Shown: positions 1 through 7,018, counted from the stretch's first letter. The stretch is DNA of 9,639 nt from Gammaproteobacteria bacterium (GCA_020444775.1 JAGRHX010000374.1:1-9639), one strand, 5' to 3'. The notes: generated by a model from the sequence alone, not told the origin. A program made the numbers and translations.

Positions 1-1035
1 ACCAACAGCCCCCTGACCAACAGCCATGTGCTGATGGACGCGCCGCCCGAGCACGAGGACTGTAGGCCTTTCGTGCAGGTGCAAGAGCGGCTCGCAGCGA
101 TCGGCTTGTCGGTGCCCGAGATCCGGCGATCGGACCTGGCCCAAGGCTACCTGCTGCTCTCCGATCTGGGTACGACATCGTATCTTGACCGGCTCCGTGC
201 ATCGTCGCCGGACTCCGAGTCGTCGCTTGCCATGCTGTACCGGTATGCGGTCGATGCCATGCTGCGTATGCAGTGCGAGGCGCGGGTCGATGGCCTGCCG
301 GATTATTCGGCTACCTTGCTGCGGACCGAGCTCGAGCTGTTCACGGACTGGTTCCTGGGTCGACATCTGGGGCTGGAGATCGACGCCACCCTCGGCGCGG
401 CATTGCGCGACAGCTACGCTGCTTTGGTGCAGGTCTGCCTGGAGCAACCTCAGGTGTTCGTGCACCGCGACTATCACAGCCGCAACCTGATGGTCCTGAC
501 AAACGCGGACGCGGGCGCCAATCCGGGCATCATCGACTTCCAGGACGCGGTGCTCGGGCCTGTGAGCTACGACCTGGTCAGCCTGCTGCGTGACGCGTAC
601 GTGTGTTTCGACGATGGTGCCGTGTATGCCTGGTTGCGCTATTACCATGCGAGCGCTCAGCGTCGCGGTTGGCTCGATGGTGTCGACTACCTCACGCTCC
701 GGCGTTGGTTCGATCTGACCGGCGTGCAGCGTCATCTCAAGGTTGCCGGCATCTTCGCCAGGCTCTGGCACCGGGATCGCAAGCCTGGATACCTTCGCGA
801 CATCCCACTGGTGCTGGATTACTGCTTGCGGGTCGGTGCGCGCCATGAGGCGACTCGAGAGCTCGTCGAGCTGCTCGAGAAGCGCGGCATCGCCGCGCAG
901 GTCGTGCGTGTCAACGAGCGGCTGCGCACGCAGGGTGTGTTCGACCCGGACACGCGGCAGGAGGCGCCGTCGGGGCCCGCGCCTGACGCTGCCTGGTTCG
1001 AGCCTGCCGCGCCCGAGGAGCCGAAGCCAAGATGA
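1..1035 (+). CDS. amgK: AmgK-type N-acetylmuramate/N-acetylglucosamine kinase (5' truncated by window)
   Basis: This is a phosphotransferase of the aminoglycoside phosphotransferase fold. The family phosphorylates the anomeric carbon of MurNAc (and GlcNAc) released during peptidoglycan recycling, in the cytoplasm. The frame is open from base 1 (TNSPLTNSHVLMDAPPE), and VLMDAPPE is the early strand that follows the missing nucleotide-binding N terminus, so the GTG at 28 is not the true start. Seen directly: the catalytic loop HRDYHSRN (catalytic Asp codon 469-471, Asn 484-486) and the metal-binding DFQD (Asp codon 535-537), followed by GPVSYDLVSLLRD. The C terminus carries a Pro/Ala/Glu-rich tail of about 40 residues. 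The stop overlaps the murU start by four bases (ATGA), indicating translational coupling. A generic aminoglycoside kinase is unlikely given the murU neighbour. The specific role is inferred from family and context. Confidence 0.9.
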   Translation, partial: TNSPLTNSHVLMDAPPEHEDCRPFVQVQERLAAIGLSVPEIRRSDLAQGYLLLSDLGTTSYLDRLRASSPDSESSLAMLYRYAVDAMLRMQCEARVDGLPDYSATLLRTELELFTDWFLGRHLGLEIDATLGAALRDSYAALVQVCLEQPQVFVHRDYHSRNLMVLTNADAGANPGIIDFQDAVLGPVSYDLVSLLRDAYVCFDDGAVYAWLRYYHASAQRRGWLDGVDYLTLRRWFDLTGVQRHLKVAGIFARLWHRDRKPGYLRDIPLVLDYCLRVGARHEATRELVELLEKRGIAAQVVRVNERLRTQGVFDPDTRQEAPSGPAPDAAWFEPAAPEEPKPR

Positions 1036-1853
1036 GCGTACCGCCGCTCACGGCGACTTCGCATCGCGCGCCGACGGTGATGATCCTGGCCGCCGGACGC
1101 GGCGAGCGGATGCGGCCACTGACCGACCACACGCCCAAGCCACTGTTGCAGGTGGCCGGGCGCGCGCTGATCGATCATCTCATCGAACGACTGGCAGCCG
1201 CCGGCTTGTGCAAGCTGGTGGTGAACAATGCCTGGTTGGGTGAGCAACTGGTGAAGCATCTGGGCTCGGGCGAACGCCTCGGCGTGTCGATCGAACATTC
1301 GGGCGAGCCGCCCGGCGCGCTGGAGACCGCGGGTGGGATACGTCAAGCCTTGCACCTGCTGAGCGATCCCTTCGTGGTGATCAATAGTGACATCTGGAGC
1401 GATTTTCCGCTGGCGCGCCTGCACGAGGCCGCCGCGACCTTGGTGCAGGGCGATTGCCTCGCGCATCTGGTGCTGGTGCCCAATCCGTCCCACAACCCGG
1501 ACGGTGACTTCGCGCTGCTCGGCTCACGGGTGCTGAACGCGGGTGGCGTGCGCCGTACCTACGCCGGGCTCGGGGTGTATCGCAGGGCGGGCTTCGCCAC
1601 GCTGGTACCCGGCCGGCAACCGCTCGGACCGCTGCTGCGCGCATGGGCGGCGCAGCAGCGGCTCAGCGGTGAATGCCACGTGGGCGCGTGGATGGACGTC
1701 GGTACGCCCGATCGCTTGCAGGCGCTGCGGCACCAGCTGGAAGCCGAAGCAGCAGCCACGGACCCCGCCCGGCACGGTGCGAGCGCGCGGCCGTCGACCT
1801 GCCGGCGTGAGCCGGCAGGTTCGTGTCCAGGCGATGATGTGCACCAGGCCTGA
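1032..1853 (+). CDS. murU: N-acetylmuramate alpha-1-phosphate uridylyltransferase MurU
   Basis: This nucleotidyltransferase of the sugar-phosphate NTP-transferase family joins UTP and MurNAc-alpha-1-P, the AmgK product, to give UDP-MurNAc. That shortcut bypasses MurA/MurB and in pseudomonads underlies intrinsic fosfomycin tolerance (known for the family). Seen: the N-terminal signature ILAAGRGERMRPLTDHTPKP at residues 18-37 with the GxGxR loop and the PKP lysine, then VVINSDIWSDF with the metal-binding Asp, and a late MDVGTPDRL segment near the usual end. The ATG at 1032 overlaps the amgK stop; the ATG at 1080 would cut into the first strand and is less likely. The protein is 273 aa, longer than the roughly 220-230 aa I expect for MurU. 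The extra ~40 C-terminal residues are low complexity and contain a perfect DNA hairpin (1797-1820), so the tail may be a recent extension past an ancestral stop. Confidence 0.92.
   Translation: MSVPPLTATSHRAPTVMILAAGRGERMRPLTDHTPKPLLQVAGRALIDHLIERLAAAGLCKLVVNNAWLGEQLVKHLGSGERLGVSIEHSGEPPGALETAGGIRQALHLLSDPFVVINSDIWSDFPLARLHEAAATLVQGDCLAHLVLVPNPSHNPDGDFALLGSRVLNAGGVRRTYAGLGVYRRAGFATLVPGRQPLGPLLRAWAAQQRLSGECHVGAWMDVGTPDRLQALRHQLEAEAAATDPARHGASARPSTCRREPAGSCPGDDVHQA
1797..1820. repeat. Perfect 10-bp inverted repeat with 4-nt loop inside the 3' end of murU
   Basis: ACCTGCCGGC, loop GTGA, then the exact reverse complement GCCGGCAGGT. It lies 33 bases before the murU stop and 45 bases beyond the stop of the convergent comEA-like gene. 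No T-run follows on either strand, so it is not a canonical intrinsic terminator. It could be a REP-like element, a bidirectional RNA 3'-end stabiliser between convergent genes, or a factor-assisted terminator. The inverted repeat is certain; the role is inferred. Confidence 0.75.
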
Positions 1854-1865
1854 CGCGGTTGGCGC

Positions 1866-2207
1866 TCAGCGCGCCGGTCGGTTGGCGTCGGACGCCGGCT
1901 TGGCTGGCGTGGGCTCGCCGCCGGGCCCGATGCTGAGCTGATCGCGGATCTGCTCGAGTAGTCGCTCGCCTATACCCTGCACCGCGCTCAGCTCATCGAG
2001 CGACCGGAACGGGCCATGGGCGTCGCGGTAGGCGATGATGGCCCGGGCCTTGGCCGGGCCGACACCGACCACCGCGCTGGCCAGCGTCTGTTCATCGGCG
2101 CTGTTGACATCCACCGGCATGGCCACCGCCTGACGCAGCCCGCCCAGGGCCACGCACGAGAGCAGGGCCAGTGACAACGCGACGGGTTTGATGTTGACAC
2201 CTTTCAT
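1866..2207 (-). CDS. ComEA-like helix-hairpin-helix DNA-binding protein, exported
   Basis: A small exported protein of the ComEA/YbaV type. Family members bind double-stranded DNA without sequence specificity in the periplasm and in competent species pull transforming DNA through the outer membrane. The 113-aa product starts with a signal peptide (MKGVNIK, hydrophobic core at about 8-24, likely cleavage after AVA at 27-29). It then has two helix-hairpin-helix units: VGVGPAKARAIIAYR (47-61) and VQGIGERLLEQIRDQL (77-92). A short Pro/Gly-rich tail follows. An upstream in-frame start would add 24 residues, but the AAGGAG six bases before this ATG and the immediate signal peptide fix the start at 2207. 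It is convergent with murU (12-bp gap). No comEC or pilus genes are in view, so a role in competence is only a family inference. Confidence 0.85.
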   Translation of the reverse strand: MKGVNIKPVALSLALLSCVALGGLRQAVAMPVDVNSADEQTLASAVVGVGPAKARAIIAYRDAHGPFRSLDELSAVQGIGERLLEQIRDQLSIGPGGEPTPAKPASDANRPAR

Positions 2208-2403
2208 CTTCGACTCCTTGTCCTGATTGTGTCGATTCGTCCCTGTACGGGGTAGAGCCCCGCGGGGCACGGGATTCACGGGTCTGCCCGTAGCCGGTTT
2301 ACCGGACGAGCGTGAGCAGTCTACGACGGCGCTCGGGCCACCGTTGTAGGCGCTTGCCGCGGGTCGTGCGGGTGTGGATGGAAGGACGGCGGGCGCGCGG
2401 ACG
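2208..2403. other. Intergenic region between the YigB-like gene and the comEA-like gene, with hairpins
   Basis: There are 196 bases without a gene. It holds a 12-bp palindrome GCCCCGCGGGGC at 2257-2268 and a longer inverted repeat: CTACGACGG (2321-2329), an 11-base loop, then CCGTTGTAG (2341-2349). The longer one pairs fully with one G-U on the plus strand and has one A-C mismatch on the minus strand. Either could end the minus-strand YigB-like transcript or sit in the leader of the comEA-like gene. No T-run follows and I see no convincing promoter boxes. Confidence 0.4.
2214..2219 (-). promoter_or_regulatory. Shine-Dalgarno AAGGAG that decides the comEA-like start
   Basis: On the minus strand AAGGAG is followed by six bases and the ATG at 2207. 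This selects the start directly before the signal peptide over the longer frame beginning at 2279. Confidence 0.75.
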
Positions 2404-3087
2404 TCAGAGATCGGCCAGCGCGGGCTCGAGCTCGGCCAACGTCCGTACGCTCAGATCGGGGGGCGGTCCACCCGGCCAGCGTGCGCCGTGGGCGTTGTAC
2501 CAGATGGTCTTCATGCCCAGACGTCGCGCACCCTTGATGTCACGCTCCGGATCGTCGCCGATGTGCGCGATCTGCTCGGCTGGCACGCCGGCGGCCGCAA
2601 TCGCGGCCTCGAAGATGCGGGCCTGCGGCTTGGCAGCCCCGGCCGATTCAGCGGAGACGATGAACTGGAAGTGATGGGCGATACCGATACGGATCACGCA
2701 GGCATTGCCGTTGGTGATGACGCCGGTCTTGTAGCGACTCGCGATGCGTTCCAGGGTCGGCTGGGCATCGGCGAACAGCTCGACCGAGTTGCGATGCGCG
2801 AAGTAGACCTCGAAGGCGTCGTCCACGAACGATTCGTCGTAGCCGTGCTCCTGCGCGATGTGGTGCAGCCATTGTCGACGCAGCCAGGTGAAGTCGTGCT
2901 GCTTGTGGGGGTGGCGAGTGTAGAAGGTGCGCCGATGCTCCGCCAGCGTGTTCAACTCGAAGCGGCGTGTGACCTCCGGATAGCCGCTTTGCAGCCACGT
3001 GTAGAACTCGCTCTCGGCACGATCCACCACCGGGCCTATGTCCCAGAGGGTGTCGTCCAGGTCGAAGGTCACACAGCGAATGGGCAT
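2404..3087 (-). CDS. HAD-superfamily phosphatase, YigB-like
   Basis: A 227-aa cytoplasmic phosphatase of HAD subfamily IA with all four catalytic motifs: nucleophile DLDDT (Asp9, acid/base Asp11), motif II ITNGN (124-128), motif III Lys153 in AKPQ, and motif IV GDDPERD (177-183). The cap lies between motifs I and II. The overall pattern resembles E. coli YigB, one of the phosphatases that dephosphorylates 5-amino-6-(5-phosphoribitylamino)uracil in riboflavin synthesis. HAD specificity is broad, so the substrate is a guess. It is the last of three minus-strand genes, 53 bases after the GNAT gene. No clear Shine-Dalgarno precedes the ATG. The start lies in a near-duplicated stretch (ATGGGCATGG at 3080-3089 and 3094-3103 on the plus strand) that makes a second, out-of-frame ATG upstream. 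Confidence 0.82.
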   Translation of the reverse strand: MPIRCVTFDLDDTLWDIGPVVDRAESEFYTWLQSGYPEVTRRFELNTLAEHRRTFYTRHPHKQHDFTWLRRQWLHHIAQEHGYDESFVDDAFEVYFAHRNSVELFADAQPTLERIASRYKTGVITNGNACVIRIGIAHHFQFIVSAESAGAAKPQARIFEAAIAAAGVPAEQIAHIGDDPERDIKGARRLGMKTIWYNAHGARWPGGPPPDLSVRTLAELEPALADL

Positions 3088-3140
3088 GGGCGTATGGGCA
3101 TGGTCTGAAGCTTCGGGTCAGCGGACTCGTCGGTTGCCGG

Positions 3141-3638
3141 TCATGGGCCGGCAACGCGTAGCGGGGCGCCCAGGAAGCATACGCGCTTGCGGCCCTCGTC
3201 GCTGTCCAGGAACCCCAACGGCTCGAATCCGAGCGATCGATGAAAGGCCATCGAGGTTTCGTTGGGTGGAATCACATTGACCTCGCAGGTCAATAGCGTA
3301 TGTCCGCGCGCCGCCCGGCGCACGTCGTCATAGAGCGCCCGGCCGATGCCACGCCGGTGAAGATGTGGTGCGACCGCCAGTCGGTCGATGTAGTAGTGGC
3401 TGGTGTAACGCTGCTCCAGCCACTGGTAGTTCGGGCTCTGGTAGTCGACACCGGGTGGCATCGCGATCATGAAGCCGGCGAGCTCCTCGCCCCACCAGGC
3501 CAGCTTGAAATAGGGCGCAATCGACTTGTAGCGGGCCATGGTCGCCAGGTCGATGTCGCCAACGTGCGGCACTGCCGCCTGGTTCAAGGTCCAGACGGGC
3601 TCGAGATCGGATTGTCGTACGTCTTTCAGGGCCAGCAT
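3141..3638 (-). CDS. GNAT-family N-acetyltransferase
   Basis: A 165-aa protein with the GCN5-related acetyltransferase fold, transferring an acetyl group from acetyl-CoA to an unknown amine. Seen: an N-terminal KDVRQSDLEPVWTLNQ strand-helix, the central strand YYIDRLAVAPHLHRRGIGRALY (82-103) with the RRGIGRA acetyl-CoA pyrophosphate loop, and motif B NETSMAFHRSLGFEPLG (126-142). The full domain is present and of normal length. It lies between two HAD-family genes in the same orientation, with gaps of 87 and 53 bases, so co-transcription is plausible. No strong Shine-Dalgarno is seen before the ATG at 3638. The substrate cannot be told from sequence; the family assignment is firm. Confidence 0.88.
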   Translation of the reverse strand: MLALKDVRQSDLEPVWTLNQAAVPHVGDIDLATMARYKSIAPYFKLAWWGEELAGFMIAMPPGVDYQSPNYQWLEQRYTSHYYIDRLAVAPHLHRRGIGRALYDDVRRAARGHTLLTCEVNVIPPNETSMAFHRSLGFEPLGFLDSDEGRKRVCFLGAPLRVAGP

Positions 3639-3725
3639 TCGTGATGTCTCGATTCGACCTGATTCACCGCTGCTCGATACGGTCTCGTGTTCGTTCTTCC
3701 AATCCGGACGGCGGGTGGTCGGTCG

Positions 3726-4454
3726 TCACGGGAACAGCCGGTCGCACAGGTCGACCAGATCATCGGCAACCAGGTCCCAATCCGAGGCTGGCTCGAGGTC
3801 GGTACGCTGCCCGGGACCGTGCTCAGCGTCGCGAGTGATGAACGCGGTGTGGATGCCGGCCTCGCGAGCGGCGGCGAGATCGTCGTTGTGACAGGAGACC
3901 AGCAGCATCCGGTCCGCGTCCGCGCCGAGCAGCTCGACGGCGCGCCGGTACACACGCGGGTCCGGCTTGTACGCGCCGAGCAGATCCGCTGACAGATGCG
4001 CGTCCAGCCGCAGTGCGTGGTTTCGGCAGAGCTCGATCTGGGCGGTGAGATCGGCATTGGACAAGCCCGCGCACAAGCAGTGCTGGGACACTCTGGAGAG
4101 CATCGGTGACGCGTCCGGCCACGGCGCGCAGCGCCGCCAGACACCGCACAAGGTATCGCGGGCGTCGTCCGACACGTTGCGAGCGCCGATATCGCGCAGC
4201 AACGTATCGAGCTGCCGGCGAAGTATGGTCTGTTGATTCTCGAAGGGCTGCTGGCCCGCGTTGATGGCCCGCATGGTCGGGGCCAGGACCCCGTGCCACT
4301 CGCCGAGGAACGTGTTCCAGTCGGTATCCAGGCCCTTGGCTTGCCCGAAATCCTGGAGCGCCCCCAGCACGCTACCGTGCCAGTCGAAGAGGGTGCCATA
4401 CAAAGACACGAGCACGAAGCGCATGTCGGCACGCTGGAAGATGGTCAGGGCCAT
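3726..4454 (-). CDS. Haloacid dehalogenase type II-like HAD protein lacking the nucleophilic Asp
   Basis: A 242-aa protein resembling type II L-2-haloacid dehalogenases. These normally displace halide through an Asp nucleophile in FDxYGTLFD. Here motif I reads LVSLYGTLFD, with Ser17 (codon TCT) where the Asp should be. The rest is kept: LSNADL (131-136, motif II Ser), LSADLLGAYKPDP (154-166, with Lys163), and SCHNDDLAAAREAG (187-200, motif IV acids). There is no frameshift or stop. It may be an inactive family member, an enzyme with a different chemistry, or a binding/regulatory protein. The start is uncertain: the ATG at 4454 gives ten extra residues before MRFVLVSLYG, whose ATG at 4424 is an alternative. 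Neither has a clear ribosome binding site. It is first of a three-gene minus-strand cluster, upstream of the GNAT gene. Confidence 0.8.
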   Translation of the reverse strand: MALTIFQRADMRFVLVSLYGTLFDWHGSVLGALQDFGQAKGLDTDWNTFLGEWHGVLAPTMRAINAGQQPFENQQTILRRQLDTLLRDIGARNVSDDARDTLCGVWRRCAPWPDASPMLSRVSQHCLCAGLSNADLTAQIELCRNHALRLDAHLSADLLGAYKPDPRVYRRAVELLGADADRMLLVSCHNDDLAAAREAGIHTAFITRDAEHGPGQRTDLEPASDWDLVADDLVDLCDRLFP

Positions 4455-5160
4455 GGTGTCGATTGGTCGGGAAGTCAGCGGATCGCGGGCACGGCCGATT
4501 CACCACTCGAATCCAGCGTGCCGGGTCGGCATGCTGCACGGGAGCTGGGGCGCATTCTCGTGCCGGTACGGAAGGCCGCATTCTTGCAGCCCGAGACCGT
4601 TACGGGAAGGGGGGACGTTGCAGCATGCGCTGCCGGCGTCACTGTATGGCCGTCCCTGGCCGTTTGTGCTTTCCGTTTCCGATTTGCAGATCTGGTCGTC
4701 GCAGATCGGGTCGAAGCAGGGCTGCACGCCCACTTGGGGCTGCAGGCGTACAGCCCGTGCGACGGGCATCCGTGCCAGGGGCATCCGTGCCCGATCGGTC
4801 CGTTCGAGAGCCTCCTGCCCCCGGGGCATCCCGCCCGTTCATCACCTTCCCCGTTGCAGATCGGGTGATGGTCCATTCAGCAGGCCAAGCGTCTGGCCAT
4901 TGCCCGTCACTGGGCGGCTGGGTTGCGGATCCGTCGATGCCGTGTCCCTGGTGTCTGCGTCCGTGCGCCGCGTCCTGTCATCCCTTCTGGTGTCAGACTA
5001 TCGCGGGCGTGGCCATTGGCCTGTGACTTTTGGCACACGAGGGGCGCAATACCGTGAACCTCATCGCGTCGTGCGATCGGGCAGTGCGTCGGGTTGGCTG
5101 GCAAATCTGGTTGAATGGCGCACCGACCCGTGTCGTGGGTCAGTGCGCATCGATTGGCAA
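4455..5160. other. About 0.7 kb without a recognisable gene; short repeats
   Basis: The frames here give Arg/Pro/Ser-rich translations typical of shadows, and nothing matches a family I know. Contents seen: an imperfect 15-bp tandem repeat with the 13-mer GGGCATCCGTGCC at 4764-4776 and 4779-4791; three copies of GCAGATC(T/G)GGT at 4685-4695, 4701-4711 and 4856-4866; and a hairpin at 5118-5148 described separately. One minus-strand ORF at 4500-4829 (109 codons, Cys-rich) has somewhat more protein-like composition but no ribosome binding site or recognisable domain. The promoter for the HAD protein starting at 4454 should lie in this stretch. I could not identify -35/-10 boxes with confidence. 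Confidence 0.5.
5118..5148 (-). terminator. Terminator-like hairpin after the REC-GGDEF-EAL gene
   Basis: On the minus strand GCGCACTGACCC, a 7-base loop and GGGTCGGTGCGC form a continuous 12-bp stem with a single U-G wobble, starting 12 bases past the stop. The plus-strand version has a C-A mismatch at that point, so the fold favours the minus-strand transcript. No uninterrupted T-run follows (CATTCAACCAGATTT), so it may need a factor or serve as a 3'-end stabiliser. Confidence 0.5.
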
Positions 5161-6960
5161 TCAAGCGACGTGGCTTGGTATGTCCCGAGGCGGGTTGTCG
5201 GCAGCTGCGGGGGTCGCATGGTCGGTGTTGCGACGATAGAGCTCGGAGAACACAACCGCCGTGTCCGGTGAGGCCAGGAAGTAACCCTGCGCGGCCTGGG
5301 CGCCGAGTTCGCGCAGTCGGTCGAGCTGGGCCTGGCTCTCCACACCCTCGGCGATGACACCCAGCTGCAGGGTATGGGCGAGATCGATCATCGCGGTGAC
5401 CAGTCGCTTGCTCACAGGCGCGTCCAGATCCCGCACGAACGACTGGTCGATCTTCAATGAGGTCGCCCGCAAGTCCTTGAGAAAGCTCAGGGAACAGTAG
5501 CCGGTGCCGAAGTTGTCCACGCTGATCCCCACACCGAAGGACGCCAGCTCGTCTATCAGCGCGCGGCTGGTCTCGGGCTGGCGCAGCAGGCACTTCTCCG
5601 AGAGCTCCAGGGTGAGCCGCGAGGCGGGCAGCGCGGTCTCGCGCAGTATGTCGCGCAGCGTGTCGATGAAGTGTGGATGCTGGAACTGCCGGGCGGAGAC
5701 GTTCACCGAGATCGGCTGCTCGTAGCCGCTCTCCTCACGCCAGATCCGGGCCTGACGGCAACTTTCGTACAAGGTCCATTCGCCAATCGGGATGATCAGC
5801 CCGGTCTGCTCGGCGAGCGGTATGAACTGGCCCGGCGGCAGCAGCTCGCCATCGGCCTCGGGCGCCCAGCGAACGAGGGATTCGACCGAGACTATACGGC
5901 CGCTGCTCAGGTCGAAGACCGGCTGGAAATGCAGCACCAGCTCGCGCCGTTCGATCGCCTGGTGCATACGCTGTTCGAGCTCGTTCTGGGCGCGCGCTTC
6001 ACGACCCATCGATTCCGAGTACACGCAGAATTGACCGCTGCCGGTGGCCTTGGCGGCGTACATCGCGGCATCGGCATTGGCCAGCAGGGTAGCGGCATCC
6101 TGACCGGCGGAGGGATAGACCGCCACGCCCAGGCTACCGGTGGTCTGCAACACGCCGTCCTCGAGATCGAAGGACGTCGAGAAGGTTTCCAGGATATCGC
6201 CCGCGGCGACACTCGCCGCCTGCCTGGAGCTCAGGTCCTCGAGGATGATGGCGAACTCGTCGCCGCCCAGACGCGCGAGCGTGTCGGTGCTGCGCAGTCG
6301 CGCCGAGACGCGCTCACCCACCTGGCGCAAGAGGCTGTCTCCCGCCTGGTGACCCATCTGGTCGTTGACGATCTTGAACTTGTCCAGATCCATGAACATC
6401 ACGGCCATCAGGCTGTTGCGTCGCCGCGCCCGGGCCAGCGCCTGATCGAGACGCTCGTTGAAGAGGCTGCGATTGGGCAGCCCGGTGAGCTGGTCGAACT
6501 GGGCAAGGCGCCGCAGCCGCAGCTCGGCCTGCTTGCGTCGGATCGCGAAGCAGACGGCTCTGGAGATGGCGCGGGCGTCGTCATGGCCCTTGAGCAGGAA
6601 GTCCTGGGCACCGGCGTCCACCACCTCCAGCGCCAGGTGCTCGTTCATGCTGCCGCTGAGCACCACCACCGGCGTCTCCGGCGCATGTCGGACGATCTCG
6701 GCGACCGCGTTCACACCGCTGATGTCGGGCAGACCGAGGTCGAGCAGCACGGCGTGATAGGAACCTTCGGACAGCGCCTGCAGGGCGTCACCCAGCCGCG
6801 GCACCCGCTGCAGCTCGAAGCTGCCAAGCCAGGCGTCCTCGCGCAGGATGAGCTCCAGATAGCGGGCGTCGGCGGTGTTGTCCTCCACCGCGAGCAGCCG
6901 GTAGTCGAGCGCCCCCGGGGACTGGTGCTCAGCCGTCACGTCTGGTTGTCTCTCTGCCAT
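5161..6960 (-). CDS. Response regulator with REC-GGDEF-EAL domains (c-di-GMP turnover)
   Basis: A 599-aa cytoplasmic protein that should make and/or break cyclic di-GMP under control of phosphorylation. REC (about 20-140): acidic pocket VEDN (Glu26, Asp27), phospho-acceptor Asp74 in VLLDLGLPD, SGS at 102-104 and Lys124. The VEDNTADARYLELIL pattern is of the Rcp1 type that partners HDLREPLR kinases. GGDEF (about 152-325): intact LGGDEF with GGDEF at 232-236, and an RxxD inhibitory site RSTD at 223-226. EAL (about 340-580): ESL in place of EAL (Glu360 kept), NVSARQF, LELSEK, Lys503 in SLKID, AEGVES and QGYF are present. The metal-binding DDFGTG reads DNFGTG (Asn483). Diguanylate cyclase activity looks complete; phosphodiesterase activity is doubtful. 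It lies 58 bases downstream of the histidine kinase gene, probably in one transcript. The ATG at 6960 has only a weak ribosome binding site. Confidence 0.93.
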   Translation of the reverse strand: MAERQPDVTAEHQSPGALDYRLLAVEDNTADARYLELILREDAWLGSFELQRVPRLGDALQALSEGSYHAVLLDLGLPDISGVNAVAEIVRHAPETPVVVLSGSMNEHLALEVVDAGAQDFLLKGHDDARAISRAVCFAIRRKQAELRLRRLAQFDQLTGLPNRSLFNERLDQALARARRRNSLMAVMFMDLDKFKIVNDQMGHQAGDSLLRQVGERVSARLRSTDTLARLGGDEFAIILEDLSSRQAASVAAGDILETFSTSFDLEDGVLQTTGSLGVAVYPSAGQDAATLLANADAAMYAAKATGSGQFCVYSESMGREARAQNELEQRMHQAIERRELVLHFQPVFDLSSGRIVSVESLVRWAPEADGELLPPGQFIPLAEQTGLIIPIGEWTLYESCRQARIWREESGYEQPISVNVSARQFQHPHFIDTLRDILRETALPASRLTLELSEKCLLRQPETSRALIDELASFGVGISVDNFGTGYCSLSFLKDLRATSLKIDQSFVRDLDAPVSKRLVTAMIDLAHTLQLGVIAEGVESQAQLDRLRELGAQAAQGYFLASPDTAVVFSELYRRNTDHATPAAADNPPRDIPSHVA

Positions 6961-7018
6961 GCTCAGCGGTCACGTTTGTTAACATTCTTATCGGTAGCGT
7001 ACCGCAGAACCTGAAGGG

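Noticed and set aside
2374..3108. A 244-codon plus-strand frame opposite the YigB-like gene
   Set aside because: The opposite strand carries all four HAD motifs; this frame has no domain or ribosome binding site.
4261..5271. A 336-codon plus-strand open frame across the gene-poor gap
   Set aside because: Its translation is Arg/Ser/Pro-rich without any domain, it runs antisense through the start of the HAD protein and the end of the EAL domain, and it has no credible start signal. High GC explains the lack of stops.
4907..5593. A 228-codon minus-strand frame overlapping the end of the EAL domain and the gap
   Set aside because: Its first half is another frame of the EAL coding sequence and the rest is Arg/Pro-rich without motif, so it is not a separate gene.
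5671..7014. A 447-codon plus-strand open frame opposite the REC-GGDEF-EAL gene
   Set aside because: It is a mirror of a gene with clear catalytic motifs; the His/Gln/Val-rich translation matches no family and follows from strong third-position GC.
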